From: JAADJA01 sp963840975
Lineage (GTDB): Bacteria; Bacteroidota; Bacteroidia; Bacteroidales; JAADJA01
Length of the DNA: 64,000 nucleotides
Assembly (NCBI GenBank): GCA_963840975.1
Contig: CAWJBC010000017.1
Coordinates: 248,001-312,000 of the forward strand
Direction: 5' to 3'
In this document: positions 8,232-15,945 of the stretch, one piece after another
Numbering within the stretch: the stretch's first letter is position 1
Layout: each line of letters begins with the position of its first letter
The notes under the pieces: model-generated
Databases searched by the model: none
What the model was told of the DNA's origin: nothing
Seen by the model: only the letters and a program-made list of their open reading frames with translations
Position numbers and translations under genes: made by a program

Positions 8232-9257
8232 ATGAAAACATTTGTAACAGGAGGAACTGGTCTAATGGGAGCCAACATCATCAGAGAATTACTTCGCCGG
8301 GGTCATCAAGTGAGAGCCTTAGCAAGAAAAGGATCGAATCTAAGGGGGATCCAGGGTTTGGATATAGAACTTTATGAAGGAGATTTGTCTGATAAACAAA
8401 ACCTTTATGAAGGGTGTAAAGGATTTGATTATGTTATCCATACAGCTGCACAAACCCCTGGAAATTTTACAAATTTTTCGAATTATATTGGTCCCAATAT
8501 AATCGGAACTCAAAATATGCTCGGGGCTGCTGAACGCGCAAATATTGAAAGAATAGTTTACGTAAGCAGTTGTTGCGTATTTGGTGGTGGTAGCATGGAT
8601 TGTCCGGGTACAGAATTATCGGAATTTACAGGTTTTAATTTAGACTCTGGTTACATTAACAGTAAATACCTTGCACAGCAATGGGTCCTTTCTGAAATTG
8701 AAAAGAAAAGGTTGCCTGTTGTGATTGTGAATCCCACCATCATGATCGGGCCTTATGATAGCCGCCCTAATTCAGGCGAAATCATACTTAGATTGATCAG
8801 TCATCAAATTCAGTTTTGCCCTTCCGGTGGTAAGAATTTCATAGACGTTAGAGATGCGGCCCATGCGACTTGCAATGCCCTTGCCATGGGAATAAACGGT
8901 GAATGCTACCTGCTTGCTTCCCAGAACCTGACATTTGCTGAATTATTTGAAAAAGTGAACAGGATATATGGAAAAGCGGATCATAAAATCTCCGTTCCTG
9001 GATTTCTCATGAATACGCTTGGATTAACTGGCAGCTTCATCAGTTTCTTAACACACCAGAATCTAAAATTGAATTACTCAAATTTAAGGCAATTGACAAT
9101 GGAATCCTACTTTTCCGGAGCAAAGGCGGTGAGGGTTTTAGGATTATCTCAGAGAAATGTTGACAAGGCCATTTATGATGCAATAGAATGGTTTGCCGAT
9201 AATAACTATATAAAGATGAGCCCATCATCTGAATCACGATTACAAGCAGCTGCTTAG
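8232..9257 (+). CDS. NAD(P)-dependent epimerase/dehydratase-type extended SDR
   Basis: A 341-residue extended SDR with N-terminal GGTGLMG (GxxGxxG), a GHQVRALARK strand-helix that sets cofactor choice (Arg suggests NADP), and the catalytic YINSK motif (Y-x3-K). It most resembles dihydroflavonol 4-reductase or 3-beta-hydroxysteroid-dehydrogenase-like members rather than sugar epimerases, because the second half (FPGFLMN-like segment, long hydrophobic helices) is apolar. A paralogue with the same layout is encoded two genes downstream (9995-11035), and the CPBP-like gene lies between them. Two related reductases in one operon suggest successive steps on one substrate. Confidence 0.8.
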   Translation: MKTFVTGGTGLMGANIIRELLRRGHQVRALARKGSNLRGIQGLDIELYEGDLSDKQNLYEGCKGFDYVIHTAAQTPGNFTNFSNYIGPNIIGTQNMLGAAERANIERIVYVSSCCVFGGGSMDCPGTELSEFTGFNLDSGYINSKYLAQQWVLSEIEKKRLPVVIVNPTIMIGPYDSRPNSGEIILRLISHQIQFCPSGGKNFIDVRDAAHATCNALAMGINGECYLLASQNLTFAELFEKVNRIYGKADHKISVPGFLMNTLGLTGSFISFLTHQNLKLNYSNLRQLTMESYFSGAKAVRVLGLSQRNVDKAIYDAIEWFADNNYIKMSPSSESRLQAAA

Positions 9258-9287
9258 AAAAATAATAATTGTTAAAAATTAAAGGAT

Positions 9288-9998
9288 ATGAAAACAATAG
9301 AACAAATAGCGATTTTTTCGATAGTCATTGTTGTTACAGCCTCTTATTTGTACTATCAGATTCTTGGCAAGATAAACAGTGTTAAAATAGAAGGAATAAA
9401 ATATATTTTGGTCAGGCTGTATATTTCTGGAAAACTCACAGGCTTTTTATTATTGGGACTTATTCCCGCTCTCCTTGCCCTGATGTTTTTCGATTTTCAA
9501 CCCTGGCAACAAACCAGAATGTTCACTCATTCAGGCTACTGGTGGATTTGGGCGCTCATGGTTTCAGTCCTGCTGATTATCCTTAATTTAATAAATTCCA
9601 AAAGACAGGACTTACGCACCTTTTATCCCGAACTTCACATTCAGCAATGGACCCCGGGTTCACTTGGAATAGCCTCAGCCGGATGGATAATTTACCTTGC
9701 AGGATATGAGTATCTTTTCAGGGGCATCCTGCTTTCCAGTTGCATAACTGCCTTTGGAGTGTGTCCGGCAATTGTCATAAACCTCGCTCTTTATTCGTCG
9801 CTGCACCTTTTTAAGGGGCTTAAAGAAGCGGCTGCAGCTATTCCTTTTGGTGCGTTCCTTTGCTATATTACCATAGAAAGCCAATCTGTTTTGCCGGCTA
9901 TACTCCTTCATTCTATACAAGCCATTTCCTGTGAAATTGCTTGCATATACAGAAATAAAGAAATGTCTTTTTCATTTAATAATAACAAAGCATCATGA
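9288..9998 (+). CDS. CPBP (Abi/Rce1-like) intramembrane protein with altered active site
   Basis: A 236-residue polytopic membrane protein with about six hydrophobic helices. The CPBP glutamate motif EExxxR appears as Y140-E141-Y-L-F-R145. The second motif is Y169xxxH173 (normally FxxxH) and the third is H208xxxA212 (normally HxxxN/A). In Rce1-type proteases the first Glu acts as the general base, so Tyr in its place may abolish proteolysis. The gene sits between two extended SDR genes, and its last bases overlap the next start (ATGA). Family call is good; activity is doubtful. Confidence 0.72.
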   Translation: MKTIEQIAIFSIVIVVTASYLYYQILGKINSVKIEGIKYILVRLYISGKLTGFLLLGLIPALLALMFFDFQPWQQTRMFTHSGYWWIWALMVSVLLIILNLINSKRQDLRTFYPELHIQQWTPGSLGIASAGWIIYLAGYEYLFRGILLSSCITAFGVCPAIVINLALYSSLHLFKGLKEAAAAIPFGAFLCYITIESQSVLPAILLHSIQAISCEIACIYRNKEMSFSFNNNKAS

Positions 9999-11035
9999 AC
10001 TATTTTATTACAGGCATTACCGGATTTATAGGTTCGAACCTCGCCAGTTATCTGTTGGCTGAAGGTCACCAGGTGAATGCCATCGTCCGGAAAATTACAG
10101 ATACCAATTCATTCAGTCATCCTAACCTGCATTTATTCGTTGGAGATCTCCATGATAAAGCGATTCTCCTCAAGGCCATGAAGGATTGTCAAAAGGGATT
10201 CCATCTTGCAGCATTTGCAAAGCCATGGGCAAAAGATCCCAATACATTTTACAGGATTAATGTTGAGGGTACGATCAATGTTTTCGAATCAGCGCAAATG
10301 ATGGGGCTTGAAAAAATCGTCTTTACCTCATCCGCTGCGACTGTATCACCGTCAAATGGCAATATACCCAGCCATGAATCCACCTTAAGAAAAGAACCTT
10401 ATTTTAATGAATACGAAACAACTAAAAGCGAAGCCGAGCTTATTGCAGTTGAATATACAAAGAAAGGTCTGCCGGTTGTCACCGTAAATCCAAGCCGGGT
10501 TTATGGTCCGGGACCAATAAATGCAAGCAATTCCATAACCAAGATGATAAGAGGATATTGCAACGGCCAATGGCGGTTTATACCGGGCAATGGAGAAAAG
10601 ATAGGAAATTATGTTTTCATTGATGACGTAATAAACGGTCATATTCTGGCAGCAAAAAAGGGCAGAGCAGGTGAAAGGTATATCCTCGGTGGTGAAAACC
10701 TTAGTTTCGACGATTTTTTCGCTGCCTTGGAAAACGTAACCGGAATACACAGGAACATGGTTCACCTGCCATTATTTGTGATGTTTGCAGCTGCAAATTT
10801 GATGGAATGGCAAAATCCGGTAACGGGAATTCCGCCTGCCATCACTGCACCCTGGGTAAAAAAATACCTTCGTCACTGGTGCCTGTCGAGCACTAAAGCT
10901 GAACGCGAACTGGGATATACCATTACAACCTTTGAGGAAGGGGTAAGGAAAACGATCAATTGGTTGACGGAAACCTCCTTGCTTGAAATGAATAAAAAAA
11001 TGCCGAATTATGACCTCAGGCTTGCAACTCATTGA
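9995..11035 (+). CDS. NAD(P)-dependent epimerase/dehydratase-type extended SDR (second copy)
   Basis: A 346-residue extended SDR with GITGFIG near the N-terminus, GHQVNAIVRK next to the cofactor site, a TSSAAT segment carrying the catalytic Ser/Thr, and YETTK (Y-x3-K). NPSRVYGPG is the usual strand after the active site. It is clearly related to the protein at 8232-9257 but has diverged, so this is an old duplication. Translational coupling with the CPBP-like gene is shown by the ATGA overlap. It is the last clear member of the operon that starts at 6233. The substrate is unknown. Confidence 0.8.
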   Translation: MNYFITGITGFIGSNLASYLLAEGHQVNAIVRKITDTNSFSHPNLHLFVGDLHDKAILLKAMKDCQKGFHLAAFAKPWAKDPNTFYRINVEGTINVFESAQMMGLEKIVFTSSAATVSPSNGNIPSHESTLRKEPYFNEYETTKSEAELIAVEYTKKGLPVVTVNPSRVYGPGPINASNSITKMIRGYCNGQWRFIPGNGEKIGNYVFIDDVINGHILAAKKGRAGERYILGGENLSFDDFFAALENVTGIHRNMVHLPLFVMFAAANLMEWQNPVTGIPPAITAPWVKKYLRHWCLSSTKAERELGYTITTFEEGVRKTINWLTETSLLEMNKKMPNYDLRLATH

Positions 11036-11174
11036 TGGCCGATATTTCATAAACGAGACTTAAAGTCAAATGTCATGAAAACCATAAATTTCAAAGCCAA
11101 CCATAGCCGGGAGATACAAACATTCATTTACCGGTTCGAAGAAAAAAATAAATAAAGTCTCTGTAAAATGGATT

Positions 11175-11948
11175 GTGTCAATTAACCAATTTAGAATTAA
11201 ATCTTTGCATAAAAGCAATTTAACGGCTATCTTATTCTTTACAGGGCTAATCATTTTATGCGAAAGTTGTGCCTTTACCTGGATCGGGCGCTCGGTTGGA
11301 GGAGATATAGGAAGACCTCGTTTTAATGATCATCCCGATTCCAGAATTATTAAGGTTTCACCTGAAAGAATAAATTATGGGGGCAGAAACCTTGTCGAAG
11401 TGCATAAAACCGACAGCTCTGTTTTAATCGGAATTTTCAGGGATTTCACCACTATTCCTTCCGAAAAGTATAATCCGAATTACAATCTACTCGCCGTTGA
11501 TTCTGCATCCCACCTGGCGAATCTTCATCATCTCAGTGAATTATTTTTAGCATGCCTCAACAATACGTCGGGTTGCAGCATAGCTTATCACTTCGAAGGA
11601 TTTTATCCATATAGAATAAGATTTAAAAAAAGGATTAGCTCTTATGGATTATCACCTGACCAGATTATTAACTTGTCCAATTCTAAAAGAACAGAAAATA
11701 CACTGGAAAAATCAGCTAATTTAGTTGAATCAAATAGTATTTCGCTTCGAAATGGTGTTATTATTCTCATTGATAAACATCAAAAAATGATAATTCCTGT
11801 TGGGGAAATAGCCTACGTGCGTTGCCAAAAAAGTGAGCGTAACGGAAAGCTTATCGGCACAGCAATAGGTGCCCTTATAGACTTTACAATATTCTTCGCT
11901 AAAACCCATGGTAATGTATCTGGTATCACTGGGAGTATAGCTTTTTAG
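11175..11948 (+). CDS. Hypothetical membrane-anchored or lipoprotein, unknown function
   Basis: A 257-residue protein read from GTG 11175; an ATG seven bases upstream is in another frame and stops after five codons. Residues 15-32 are a hydrophobic stretch ending LIILCESC, which could be a lipoprotein signal with Cys32 (or Cys29) as anchor. I recognise no domain. A late segment rich in Gly and hydrophobic residues (KLIGTAIGALIDFTIFF) may associate with the membrane. It is 139 bp downstream of the SDR operon on the same strand, so it may or may not be cotranscribed. Confidence 0.6.
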   Translation: MSINQFRIKSLHKSNLTAILFFTGLIILCESCAFTWIGRSVGGDIGRPRFNDHPDSRIIKVSPERINYGGRNLVEVHKTDSSVLIGIFRDFTTIPSEKYNPNYNLLAVDSASHLANLHHLSELFLACLNNTSGCSIAYHFEGFYPYRIRFKKRISSYGLSPDQIINLSNSKRTENTLEKSANLVESNSISLRNGVIILIDKHQKMIIPVGEIAYVRCQKSERNGKLIGTAIGALIDFTIFFAKTHGNVSGITGSIAF

Positions 11949-12018
11949 ATTGATTATTTAACAAATTTTTAGAAATAAATATTTGCTAAATAGAAAATAC
12001 AGATTAAAAAACATAAAA

Positions 12019-12045
12019 AGCCCCTCCGTAATTCACGAAGGAGCT
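12019..12045 (-). terminator. Terminator of the DUF2202 gene
   Basis: Read on the minus strand, an 11-bp stem (AGCTCCTTCGT / ACGGAGGGGCT, with two mismatches) and a five-base loop are followed by a T-rich run. It lies 37 bp past the DUF2202 stop codon. Confidence 0.55.
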
Positions 12046-12081
12046 TCACCTATCCTAACAATCAGATTTAAAAGACCAATG

Positions 12082-12681
12082 TTAATTTAGCCAGGCATTA
12101 AAAGCCTGTAAATGTCGTTGCGAACCTTTCAGAAGATTGTTCAGCACAAATGTTATATCCTGTTGATCGGTAATCAGTAAAGCATTTTCCAAATCTTCAA
12201 TATCAGCTAATTCGATTGCCTGACCGGCTTCCAGAGCCAATTGGCTGCTTTGCGTGCCACTGCTAATTAAGCTGTTGTACAATTCCTGCAATTCGCTGTT
12301 TTGAAATACACCTGCCTGATGATTCGCTGCCGGATCTTCAAGCTGGTACTTGTTGAGCAGGAATTTAACGGCTGAGGTATGGATGTACTCGCTTTGCTTT
12401 ATGTTGATGAAGATCTGAAAGCCATATTGGTCAGCAAATACAGAATAAACATCGTGTGCAAGATACTCTTCTTCACGCATAAACTGAAGCATCGCTGTTT
12501 CTGCCGAATCAGGAATATTAAAAGGCAGGGTCGAAATCGTACTGGAGGTTTTTTCAAGGGAAAGCTCCTCAAAAGTTACATTGTCGGGATTGACCGATGT
12601 GTCATTTTCCGCTTTTGAACAACCGGTTAGAAAAGTTAAACTTACCGCTGTAAGCATTGCCATGTTTCTTAAAATTTTCAT
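12082..12681 (-). CDS. DUF2202 ferritin-like lipoprotein
   Basis: A lipoprotein of 199 residues. The start chosen is the ATG at 12681, because it begins a clean signal (KILRNMAMLTAVSLTFLTGC) with lipobox LTGC; the longer frame adds 21 residues of no signal character. The mature part holds the DUF2202 pattern: a helix with MREEEYLAHDVY, then FINIKQSEYIHTSAV, and the end RHLQAFNAW. DUF2202 is predicted to be a four-helix, ferritin-like fold with Glu and His residues able to bind metal. No partner gene is adjacent. A hairpin terminator follows. Confidence 0.82.
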   Translation of the reverse strand: MKILRNMAMLTAVSLTFLTGCSKAENDTSVNPDNVTFEELSLEKTSSTISTLPFNIPDSAETAMLQFMREEEYLAHDVYSVFADQYGFQIFINIKQSEYIHTSAVKFLLNKYQLEDPAANHQAGVFQNSELQELYNSLISSGTQSSQLALEAGQAIELADIEDLENALLITDQQDITFVLNNLLKGSQRHLQAFNAWLN

Positions 12682-12965
12682 ATCTATAAATTTAAATGTT
12701 TGTATGGGAGTAGGACACCGAGACAAATAAAAACTTGCACTCAAATCCGATAAATTTTGGTAAGCAATGAAAAAAATTCGTTACGGGAGTTCCAAAAAGA
12801 TACTTAACGGTAATATATTCAAGTAGGTAGGTGCTTTCATTAATACCATAGAAAAAGATGCTTAAAATTTCTTTTTTGATCTGTTTGGAATTATTTCTTG
12901 TCCCCATTATTTGTCTTTGAACAATTGCCCCATTAACCTGTTGAAATAAACTAAAACAGCACGTG

Positions 12966-13610
12966 ATGAATCGCCTAAAGTTTTTGCTGATCACATTAAT
13001 CCTTCCTGTTGTCATTATCGCACAGAACGACCCTGCTTGTGATTTACTGGTAATTGATTGTTGCTCCTTCGATGTCACTGAAAACACAATTTCGCTTGTT
13101 GCTTCCAATTATTCTAACTATTTGTTCGATTATCCGGGATTTATATTGTTCAACACTGCAATGGATACCGTTGCTTTTGAGACGGTTAATTATTTTGGTA
13201 TAGGGTTGGAGCAAATTCATATTCTTGATATCCTTCAGCCGGTCAGCCTTCCTTTCGAAGGATTTCTTGAGGTGCATACCCTTTTCTATGATTCATTACT
13301 TTGTACTTTTGGTGTAACCATACCCGATACTGTTACAACATTGGTGAGTAATGGTAAATTACAGGAAATAAAAATATTTCCAAATCCTGCAAGCGATTGG
13401 CTCATTATTGATTTTGGAAACAAAGAATTGGAAACCGATTATAATCTGAGAATTATCAATAGTATGGGTCAGGAAAAATATTGTTGCCAAATATCTTCTC
13501 AGGAAGTTCAGATCCCAGCGCGTTCAATCGGAGAAACAGGGTTTTATTTTGTTCAGATTGTCAATCAAAAAGGGCAGGTCATCGCAAACCAAAAATTGTC
13601 ATTAAAATGA
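12966..13610 (+). CDS. Secreted protein with T9SS type A C-terminal sorting domain
   Basis: A 214-residue protein with a signal peptide (NRLKFLLITLILPVVIIAQ) and a Cys-bearing central part (CDLLVIDCCSF) that I do not recognise. The last ~80 residues match the Por/T9SS sorting domain: KIFPNPASDWLIIDF, then RIINSMGQE, then GFYFVQIVNQKGQ and a final basic strand. Such domains direct export across the outer membrane by the type IX system, whose core gldL-gldM-gldN genes are in this window. ATG 12966 is preferred to the GTG three bases earlier. Beyond a short beta-rich cargo the function is unknown. Confidence 0.8.
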   Translation: MNRLKFLLITLILPVVIIAQNDPACDLLVIDCCSFDVTENTISLVASNYSNYLFDYPGFILFNTAMDTVAFETVNYFGIGLEQIHILDILQPVSLPFEGFLEVHTLFYDSLLCTFGVTIPDTVTTLVSNGKLQEIKIFPNPASDWLIIDFGNKELETDYNLRIINSMGQEKYCCQISSQEVQIPARSIGETGFYFVQIVNQKGQVIANQKLSLK

Positions 13611-13665
13611 TTTCCCTGTAGATGGAAACATCAATTTTATTATACTTGCCGAAAATATTCAAAAC

Positions 13666-14880
13666 TTGAAAAAAATAGCTTTAGTCATTATTGGTGGAAT
13701 CATACTTTTTGGTTGCAATTCTGTTGATAAAACACCCGAAGAATTAGCCGGGGAAATTCATGAGAAAATATTGACCGTTGATACCCACACCGATACTCCC
13801 TGGGCTTTGCTGCGAGGCAATTTCGATTTGAACGAACGCCATAATTTTAATAAAGACCACAGCCGCGTTGATTTTCCAAGAATGAAGGAAGGCGGGCTGG
13901 ATGCAGTATTTATGGCAGCTTTTGTATCTCAAAGCGACAGAAATGCAGAGGGCAATCATAAAGCCCAGGAAATTGTGATGAGAACCATTGATTCTATCCA
14001 ATCGCACCTTTCAGTAAGGACTGCAACTTCCGGAATCGCTCTTAATCCTGACGATGCTTACCGTTTGAAAAAAGACGATAAGAGTATTGTTTTTATCGGA
14101 ATCGAAAATGGTTATGCCATTGGAAATGACCTGAGTAATATTCAAAAATTCTATGATAAAGGTGCAAGGTACATTACCCTCTGCCACACCAAAAACAACG
14201 ATATCTGTGATTCGTCAACCGACACAACTGAATATAACGGATTGAGTGATTTTGGTAAAGAAGTCATCAGGGAGATGAACCGGGCAGGGATGATGATTGA
14301 TGTTTCGCACATTTCAGATTCCAGTTTTTACGATGTAATTGAACTGACCAATGTTCCTGTCATTGCTTCACATTCTTGTTCCAAAGCTATTTGCGACCAT
14401 CCCCGGAATTTATCGGATGATATGCTGAAAAGATTAGCTTTGAATGGAGGTGTGATTCAAATGTGCATTCTCAGTGATTATGTGAAAAAGCCACTGCTAT
14501 CGGCAGAGCGGGATAGCGCATATAATGCCATCAGAGTAAAGTACCATGATTTCAACAACCTGACGCCTGAACAAGATGAAGCTGCTGAAAGTGAATGGTA
14601 TGCCGTGGATTCAATTTTTCCCCGCGACCTGGCTACGGTTTCGGATATGGTTGATCATATTGACCATATTGTTAAAGTCGCCGGAATTGACCATGTCGGG
14701 ATCGGGACAGATTTTGACGGGGGCGGTGGCTTGGCTGACTGCCGGGATGTGAGCGAGATGAAAAACATAACGCTGGAACTATTGAAACGCGGTTATTCCA
14801 ATAAAGACATTGCGAAACTATGGGGTGAAAACATTATGCGGGTAATGCGCAAGGTACAGGAATTCAGCATGAAGGAATAG
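13666..14880 (+). CDS. Membrane dipeptidase, peptidase family M19, lipoprotein
   Basis: A 404-residue zinc dipeptidase (renal-dipeptidase family) that hydrolyses dipeptides. It begins with TTG and a lipoprotein signal ending LFGC (Cys17). Metal ligands seen are H41 and D43 in VDTHTDTP, a bridging Glu in IGIENG, and His residues in DVSHISD and ASHS. The C-terminal DHVGIGTDFDG is a family signature. The likely place is the inner or outer membrane facing the periplasm. It has no clear operon partner; the upstream T9SS cargo gene is 55 bp away on the same strand. Confidence 0.9.
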   Translation: MKKIALVIIGGIILFGCNSVDKTPEELAGEIHEKILTVDTHTDTPWALLRGNFDLNERHNFNKDHSRVDFPRMKEGGLDAVFMAAFVSQSDRNAEGNHKAQEIVMRTIDSIQSHLSVRTATSGIALNPDDAYRLKKDDKSIVFIGIENGYAIGNDLSNIQKFYDKGARYITLCHTKNNDICDSSTDTTEYNGLSDFGKEVIREMNRAGMMIDVSHISDSSFYDVIELTNVPVIASHSCSKAICDHPRNLSDDMLKRLALNGGVIQMCILSDYVKKPLLSAERDSAYNAIRVKYHDFNNLTPEQDEAAESEWYAVDSIFPRDLATVSDMVDHIDHIVKVAGIDHVGIGTDFDGGGGLADCRDVSEMKNITLELLKRGYSNKDIAKLWGENIMRVMRKVQEFSMKE

Positions 14881-15006
14881 TTTAATAGTGAAATTGATTT
14901 TAAAGGAGATGAAAATCAACAAAACTTGCTCCTCATCCTTTCATTCATTTTTGCCGTCATTCTTCAGTCAGAATTAAAGGAATGTTAAAACAAAAAAACT
15001 CGGGTT

Positions 15007-15231
15007 TTAACTTTTAATAAAAACTTCATCAGGCCACTTATTAATCATCAACATATCCTTTTCCGGATAATTTATAATTTTTATTCCGAAGGCGGATAGC
15101 TGAAGAACGACTCTTGTGCTTAATTCACCAATCACATAAAGAGGTTCGCGGCGCATTTTAGCATTTTCGATAAACACCCTTGTCCGTCCATCCTTAAACT
15201 GACAGCCAAAGGTTACCCTTTTTTTCGACAT
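15007..15231 (-). CDS. Small hypothetical protein
   Basis: A 74-residue basic, beta-rich protein (KKRVTFGCQFKDGRTRVFIEN, then EPLYVIGELSTRVV) with no family I recognise. The frame extends upstream to 15327, but that part has no conserved look; starts at 15231 (MSKKRV) or 15255 (MKGSYR) are the better choices. It is isolated between the M19 dipeptidase and the tRNA-Asn remnant, so a cargo or remnant origin is possible. Existence as a gene is uncertain. Confidence 0.4.
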   Translation of the reverse strand: MSKKRVTFGCQFKDGRTRVFIENAKMRREPLYVIGELSTRVVLQLSAFGIKIINYPEKDMLMINKWPDEVFIKS

Positions 15232-15374
15232 TAAACTTCTGTAAGAACCTTTCATAAAAGTGTTTTTTAGAGTTTTCCAAGTATAGAGAGTAAATATCAT
15301 AAAGCCATTACTTTGCCAAACCGTCAAGGCGTAGCTATATTTTAAGCGAAAAAACCAGGGTGATTAATAAAAAT

Positions 15375-15396
15375 GAAAAAACCGGCATTTAGCCGG
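15375..15396 (-). terminator. Second copy of the tRNA-Asn terminator
   Basis: On the minus strand a CCGGC/GCCGG stem with a five-base loop is followed by a run of T. It is nearly identical to the terminator at 15766-15789 and stands in the same position relative to the tRNA remnant. So the duplication included tRNA plus terminator. Confidence 0.6.
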
Positions 15397-15417
15397 CTTC
15401 CTTTGCTCCCCAACCTG

Positions 15418-15433
15418 TCCCGAAACTTCGGGA
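15418..15433. repeat. 16-bp palindrome, TCCC...GGGA type
   Basis: TCCCGAAACTTCGGGA: seven-base arms around a two-base centre, placed in the T loop of the tRNA-Asn remnant where the intact tRNA has only six bases. Confidence 0.8.
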
Positions 15434-15451
15434 GAACCAGGGACCTACTGA

Positions 15452-15754
15452 TTAATCCCGGATGTCCGGGACTCTAACCAACTGAGCTAATAATCCATTC
15501 ATTACCTCTCCTGCAATAATTCTCTCAATGAGTTTTCTGCTTTTTTGTCTCTTAATAAACCTCTCAATTTTCAAAGCTTCATTTCTTTGGTTACCACATT
15601 CAAATACCGCAGCCATTTTCCAGGGTCGGTGTTTCTTTGTAAAAGTATCCTTGTCTGTATAGTTATGTTGTTCAAATCTCTTCAGATAATCTTCAGAATG
15701 TCCAACATAATAGATACCTGATTTTTCAGAATAAAGAAAATAGATAAAATACAT
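15452..15754 (-). CDS. GIY-YIG endonuclease-domain protein between two tRNA-Asn copies
   Basis: A 100-residue single-domain GIY-YIG nuclease. The start chosen (15754) gives MYFIYFLYSEKSGIYYVG, the usual opening with the two motif strands (IYF and YVG). The helix with YLKRFEQHN carries the conserved Arg, and ECGNQRNEALKIE carries the catalytic Glu. A start nine codons earlier is less likely. The last dozen residues (GLLAQLVRVPDIRD) are read from the D arm and the palindrome insert of the tRNA remnant, so the gene's natural 3' end seems replaced. It lies directly behind the terminator of the intact tRNA-Asn. Stand-alone GIY-YIG proteins can be mobile; here the flanking duplication hints at that. 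Nuclease activity is inferred. Confidence 0.8.
   Translation of the reverse strand: MYFIYFLYSEKSGIYYVGHSEDYLKRFEQHNYTDKDTFTKKHRPWKMAAVFECGNQRNEALKIERFIKRQKSRKLIERIIAGEVMNGLLAQLVRVPDIRD
15456..15471. repeat. 16-bp palindrome, TCCC...GGGA type (second)
   Basis: TCCCGGATGTCCGGGA replaces the 5' anticodon-arm segment of the tRNA remnant. It differs from the palindrome at 15418 only in the inner bases, and both fit TCCCGRANNTYCGGGA. Confidence 0.8.
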
Positions 15755-15765
15755 ATGGGAAAAAT

Positions 15766-15789
15766 GAAAAAAAACCGGCATTTAGCCGG
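15766..15789 (-). terminator. Rho-independent terminator of tRNA-Asn
   Basis: Ten bases past the tRNA 3' end on the minus strand, a CCGGC/GCCGG stem with a five-base loop is followed by at least eight T. The GIY-YIG start codon lies 12 bp beyond this run. Confidence 0.75.
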
Positions 15790-15798
15790 CTTCCTTTG

Positions 15799-15872
15799 CT
15801 CCCCAACCTGGACTTGAACCAGGGACCTACTGATTAACAGTCAGTCGCTCTAACCAACTGAGCTATTGGGGA
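15799..15872 (-). tRNA. tRNA-Asn (GUU)
   Basis: A 74-base tRNA reading on the minus strand. The acceptor stem TCCCCAA pairs with TTGGGGA and the discriminator is G. The D arm is AGCTCAGTTGGTTAGAGC. The anticodon stem ACTGA/TCAGT carries loop CTGTTAA with anticodon GTT. The T arm CCTGG-TTCAAGT-CCAGG is complete. CCA is not encoded. A promoter lies upstream at 15916-15945 and a terminator downstream. A damaged duplicate lies 393 bp away. Confidence 0.97.
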
Positions 15873-15876
15873 TCAT

Positions 15877-15912
15877 ATCCCTGAACGCTATCAGGGATTC
15901 CCAAAAATGGGA
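15877..15912. repeat. Two short palindromes in the tRNA-Asn leader
   Basis: ATCCCTGA / TCAGGGAT (15877-15898, six-base loop) is followed at once by TCCCAAAAATGGGA (15899-15912). Both share the TCCC...GGGA ends of the palindromes found inside the tRNA remnant. They would lie in the 5' leader of the tRNA-Asn transcript. Confidence 0.65.
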
Positions 15913-15915
15913 GTG

Positions 15916-15945
15916 CAAAAATAGTTGTTTATTCCAATAAAGCAA
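15916..15945 (-). promoter_or_regulatory. Promoter of tRNA-Asn
   Basis: On the minus strand TTG (15943-15945) and TATTTTTG (15916-15923) are separated by 19 bp, an exact fit to TTG-N17-23-TANNTTTG. It overlaps the plus-strand promoter of the kinase gene. Confidence 0.6.

Larger units (their letters stand above)
15406..15489 (-). pseudogene. Decayed tRNA-Asn copy with two palindromic inserts
   Basis: Compared with the intact tRNA-Asn at 15799-15872, this copy keeps the 3' acceptor strand, the right half of the T stem, part of the anticodon arm and the whole D arm. The 5' acceptor strand is replaced by unrelated sequence. The T loop now carries a 16-bp palindrome (15418-15433). The 5' anticodon stem and the start of the anticodon loop are replaced by a second one (15456-15471). 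It cannot fold as a tRNA. The 3' end of the GIY-YIG frame runs into it. Confidence 0.85.

Noticed and set aside
11075..11155. 26-codon ORF starting MKTINFKANHS in the gap after the SDR operon
   Set aside because: Too short, no recognisable motif, ends in an A-rich run; nothing beyond a chance ATG supports it.
15452..15496. C-terminal residues GLLAQLVRVPDIRD as a real nuclease tail
   Set aside because: They are the translation of the tRNA remnant D arm and palindrome, not a conserved protein segment.
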